A stretch of 36,011 bases of DNA from Salinarimonas sp051117315 (GTDB lineage Bacteria > Pseudomonadota > Alphaproteobacteria > Rhizobiales > Beijerinckiaceae), in contig JBNPEA010000072.1 of the NCBI GenBank assembly GCA_051117315.1, forward strand, positions 1-36,011, in the 5' to 3' direction. Both the position numbers and the translations under genes were made by a program. Of this stretch, positions 32,925 through 36,011 are shown one piece after another (position 1 is the stretch's first letter; each line of letters begins with the position of its first letter). The notes below the pieces were generated by a model. It had not been told where the DNA came from. It did no database searches and saw only the letters and a program-made list of their open reading frames with translations.

Positions 32925-33797
32925 ATGAACAAGACCCTCATCATCGCCGGCGCCTTCGCGGCCTCCCTCGCCCTCTCCGGCGGGGCGGCCCAGGCGGCAG
33001 CCGGCGGCGTCACGCCGCCGCGGCAGGACTGGAGCTTCGCCGGCCCCTTCGGCACCTTCGATCGCGCGCAGCTCCAGCGCGGCTTCCTGGTGTTCAAGAC
33101 CGTGTGCGCCTCCTGCCACGGCCTCGACAAGGTGTCCTTCCGCAACCTCGCGGAGGACGGCGGCCCCGAGTATACCGAGGCGCAGGTCGAGACCTTCGCG
33201 GCGGAGTTCCTCGTCGACGGCGGCTACGACGAGTTCGGCGATCCCGTCGAGCGTCCGGCGACGCCTGCCGACTTCTGGCCGTCTCCCTTCGCGAACTATC
33301 AGCAGGCGGCCGCGGCGAACGGCGGCAAGGCCCCGCCGGACCTCTCGGTGATGGCCAAGGCCCGCACCTTCGAGCGCGGTTTCCCGTTGTGGATCACCGA
33401 CGTCTTCACGCAGTACAACGAGAACGGCGTCGACTACCTGTCCGCCTTCCTGCAGGGTTACATCGAGCCGCCGGAGGACTTCGACCCTGCGCTGGGCAAC
33501 TGGAACCTCTACTACCCGGGCAACATCGTGGCTATGCCCAACGTGCTCTTCGAGGGCGCCGTCGAGTATCCGCGCGACGCCCAGGGCCGCCCCGTCGTGC
33601 CGGAGACCGTGGAGCAGTACGCCAACGACGTGACGGCCTTCCTGATGTGGACGGCGGAGCCGCACCTCGAGGCGCGCAAGGCCATGGGCTTCCAGGTCCT
33701 CGTCTTCCTGCTCGTCTTCGCGGGGCTCCTGTACTTCACCAAGAAGCGCATCTGGGCCCGCGTCGGCGGCGAGACAGAGGGTCACGCGGCGGGCTGA
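32925..33797 (+). CDS. petC: Cytochrome c1 of complex III
   Basis: A 290-residue membrane-anchored c-type cytochrome that passes electrons from the Rieske centre to soluble cytochrome c. An N-terminal signal peptide (LIIAGAFAASLALSGGAAQA) is followed by the haem site TVCASCHGL. The axial Met is in NIVAMPNVLF. A C-terminal membrane helix (VLVFLLVFAGLLYF) with a basic stop-transfer ends the protein. It is a separate gene rather than fused to cytochrome b, as in some alphaproteobacteria. ATG 32925; an ATG at 32895 is in frame but would precede the signal. Confidence 0.96.
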   Translation: MNKTLIIAGAFAASLALSGGAAQAAAGGVTPPRQDWSFAGPFGTFDRAQLQRGFLVFKTVCASCHGLDKVSFRNLAEDGGPEYTEAQVETFAAEFLVDGGYDEFGDPVERPATPADFWPSPFANYQQAAAANGGKAPPDLSVMAKARTFERGFPLWITDVFTQYNENGVDYLSAFLQGYIEPPEDFDPALGNWNLYYPGNIVAMPNVLFEGAVEYPRDAQGRPVVPETVEQYANDVTAFLMWTAEPHLEARKAMGFQVLVFLLVFAGLLYFTKKRIWARVGGETEGHAAG

Positions 33798-33826
33798 GCC
33801 GCCGCCACCCGCTCGCGATCGGTTGC

Positions 33827-33857
33827 GAGGGCGCCCCACGGGGCGCCCTCCTCGTTT
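33827..33857. terminator. Bidirectional terminator after petABC
   Basis: Arms gagggcgcccc (33827-33837) and ggggcgccctc (33840-33850), 11 bp, followed by ctcgttt on the plus strand. It lies 30 nt after the petC stop and just before the stop of the convergent kinase gene, so it can serve both. Confidence 0.8.
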
Positions 33858-34384
33858 CAGGTGCCGGCGGTCGCGGCGCCGCGCGCGATCAGCGCGACGG
33901 CCTCCTCGACGGCGAGCCGAGCGGTGTCGACCAGCAGCCGCTCGTGGGCGAACGGCTCCCATCGGCGGGCCTTGACGTCCGCCCAGGTGGGCAGCTTCTG
34001 GCCCGGGAGGTCGGCGAGGCGCCGCTCCACCCGTCTGCGATGCTCCTCCTCGTCGCTGCAGACGATCTCGACGTCGAGGATCGCGACGCCCGCGCGATGC
34101 GCCACCTCTGCGAAGGCCCGCCGTGTCGGGTCTATCGGGTTGACGCCGTCGACCACGACCGTGAGACCCTGCCGGAGGTTTTCCTCGGCCAGCGCCCGGG
34201 CGACGACGTAGCCCGCGTCCTCCGCAGGGTCGATTCGCAGGACGGATTGCGCGAGCCCCGCCTCGATCGTGTCGATGCGCAGGAACACGGCGCCGAGCCG
34301 CAGGGCCAGCGCCCGCGCGATCGTGGTCTTCCCGGCTCCCGGAAGGCCGGCGAAGGCGACGAGGAGCGGAGGGTGCGGCGTCAT
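33857..34384 (-). CDS. AAA_33-type P-loop kinase
   Basis: A 175-residue cytoplasmic protein with a Walker A loop (AFAGLPGAGKTTIARALALR) and a Walker B-like TVVVDGVNP. The fold resembles gluconate kinase-like and chloramphenicol phosphotransferase-like proteins grouped as AAA_33; the lid arginines are in HRRRVERRLADL. It likely phosphorylates a small molecule, but the substrate is unknown. ATG 34384. It is divergent from mtnP. Confidence 0.8.
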   Translation of the reverse strand: MTPHPPLLVAFAGLPGAGKTTIARALALRLGAVFLRIDTIEAGLAQSVLRIDPAEDAGYVVARALAEENLRQGLTVVVDGVNPIDPTRRAFAEVAHRAGVAILDVEIVCSDEEEHRRRVERRLADLPGQKLPTWADVKARRWEPFAHERLLVDTARLAVEEAVALIARGAATAGT

Positions 34385-34561
34385 CGGCGCATTACGCCGG
34401 ATGTGAATCGGCGGCGCAATGCCCGTCCGAGCCCTCCGGAAGCCGCCGTGTCCCGGCGCCGGCTCGCGGGCGGGTCGACGAGGCGGCCCGCGTTTTTCGG
34501 GGGTTACTCGCGCGCCGCTTCGGGCTAGCATCGCAGCGCACCAATCGGAGGGGCCGAAGAG

Positions 34562-35437
<876 letters not shown>

Positions 35438-35457
35438 ACCGGACCGAGAGACGCTCC

Positions 35458-36011
35458 ATGGACACGCACTCGATGGATACGCACGCCGTGTCCGAGATCA
35501 AGACCGCGATCCGCACGATCCCGGACTACCCCAAGCCCGGCATCATGTTCCGGGACATCACGACGCTCTTGGGCGACACGCGCGCCTTCCGCCGCACCAT
35601 CGACGAGCTGGTGAACCCCTATGCCGGCACCAAGGTCGACAAGATCGCCGGCATCGAGGCCCGCGGCTTCATCGTCGGCGGCGCCATGGCCCACCAGCTG
35701 TCGGCGGGCTTCGTGCCGATCCGCAAGAAGGGCAAGCTGCCCCACCAGGTGGTGAGCATCGCCTACGCGCTGGAATACGGCTCCGACGAGATCGAGATCC
35801 ACGCCGACGCCCTCGTCGCCGGCGAGCGGGTGGTGCTCGTCGACGACCTCATCGCCACCGGCGGCACCGCCACCGCCGCCGTCGAGCTGCTGCGCCGGAT
35901 AGGCGCCGAGGTCGTCGCCTGCTGCTTCGTGGTCGACCTGCCCGATCTCGGCGGGGCCGAGCGGCTGCGGGGGATGGGGGTGGAGGTTCGGTCCCTGGTG
36001 GCGTTCGAAGG
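35458..36011 (+). CDS. apt: Adenine phosphoribosyltransferase (3' end cut)
   Basis: Visible 184 codons of the enzyme that joins adenine and PRPP to AMP. SEIKTAIRTIPDYPKPGIMF opens the conserved part, GIEARGFIVGGAMA and the PRPP loop VVLVDDLIATGGTATAAVEL follow. It lies 20 nt after mtnP, so methylthioadenosine breakdown and adenine reuse are coupled. Two ATGs 15 nt apart (35458 and 35473) lie in a duplicated 15-nt stretch (MDTHS / MDTHA); family alignment suggests that neither extra segment is needed. Confidence 0.95.
   Translation, partial: MDTHSMDTHAVSEIKTAIRTIPDYPKPGIMFRDITTLLGDTRAFRRTIDELVNPYAGTKVDKIAGIEARGFIVGGAMAHQLSAGFVPIRKKGKLPHQVVSIAYALEYGSDEIEIHADALVAGERVVLVDDLIATGGTATAAVELLRRIGAEVVACCFVVDLPDLGGAERLRGMGVEVRSLVAFE

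Overview
The window is a GC-rich, gene-dense piece of a bacterial chromosome. It most likely comes from an alphaproteobacterium of the Hyphomicrobiales, near the Methylobacteriaceae/Salinarimonas group (inference). The support is a tRNA-His with A73 and no encoded G-1, a three-gene cytochrome bc1 operon with a separate c1, a fused 2-oxoacid:ferredoxin oxidoreductase, tartrate dehydrogenase, tlpA divergent from argH, and an ethylene-receptor-like histidine kinase.

Layout. 1-3027 (minus): a branched-chain amino acid-type ABC transporter, binding protein then LivH then LivM (cut by the window edge). 3028-3660: no recognisable gene. 3661-7019: an accessory block with a QueG-like double 4Fe-4S protein, a HemW/HemN-like radical SAM enzyme and a cysteine-free 81-residue protein resembling NHLP-type leader peptides, converging on an unusual ATP-grasp protein. 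7123-11236 (minus): the ~1198-residue oxidoreductase and a small secreted protein. 11433-12866: a PAS-GGDEF diguanylate cyclase. 12924-14552: a cobalt-type nitrile hydratase operon whose alpha subunit begins with a natural His tag. 14553-15709: small ORFs, a 12-bp tandem repeat and a frame-broken FhuF C-terminal relic. 15710-18634 (minus): a chemoreceptor and tartrate dehydrogenase. 18796-20983 (minus): tRNA-His, the ethylene-receptor-like hybrid kinase and an orphan HicA-like ORF coupled to nadE.

20980-24923: nadE, a TlpA-like thioredoxin and divergent argH. 25165-26465: an alpha/beta hydrolase and phosphoribosyltransferase pair. 26479-28514 (minus): an AAA ATPase plus TOPRIM/DUF4276-like protein, a probable defence operon inserted beside argG (28561-29793, minus). 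30015-33797: a DsbA/GST-kappa-type isomerase and petABC. 33857-36011: a P-loop kinase, mtnP and apt (cut by the right edge).

The core genes form coherent modules: arginine synthesis (argG, argH), adenine and methylthioadenosine salvage (mtnP, apt), NAD synthesis and respiration (petABC). The two most interesting accessory blocks are the radical SAM/QueG-like/NHLP-like/ATP-grasp group at 3661-7019 and the ATPase/TOPRIM-like pair at 26479-28514. All calls come from reading the sequence and the translations; no database search was run.
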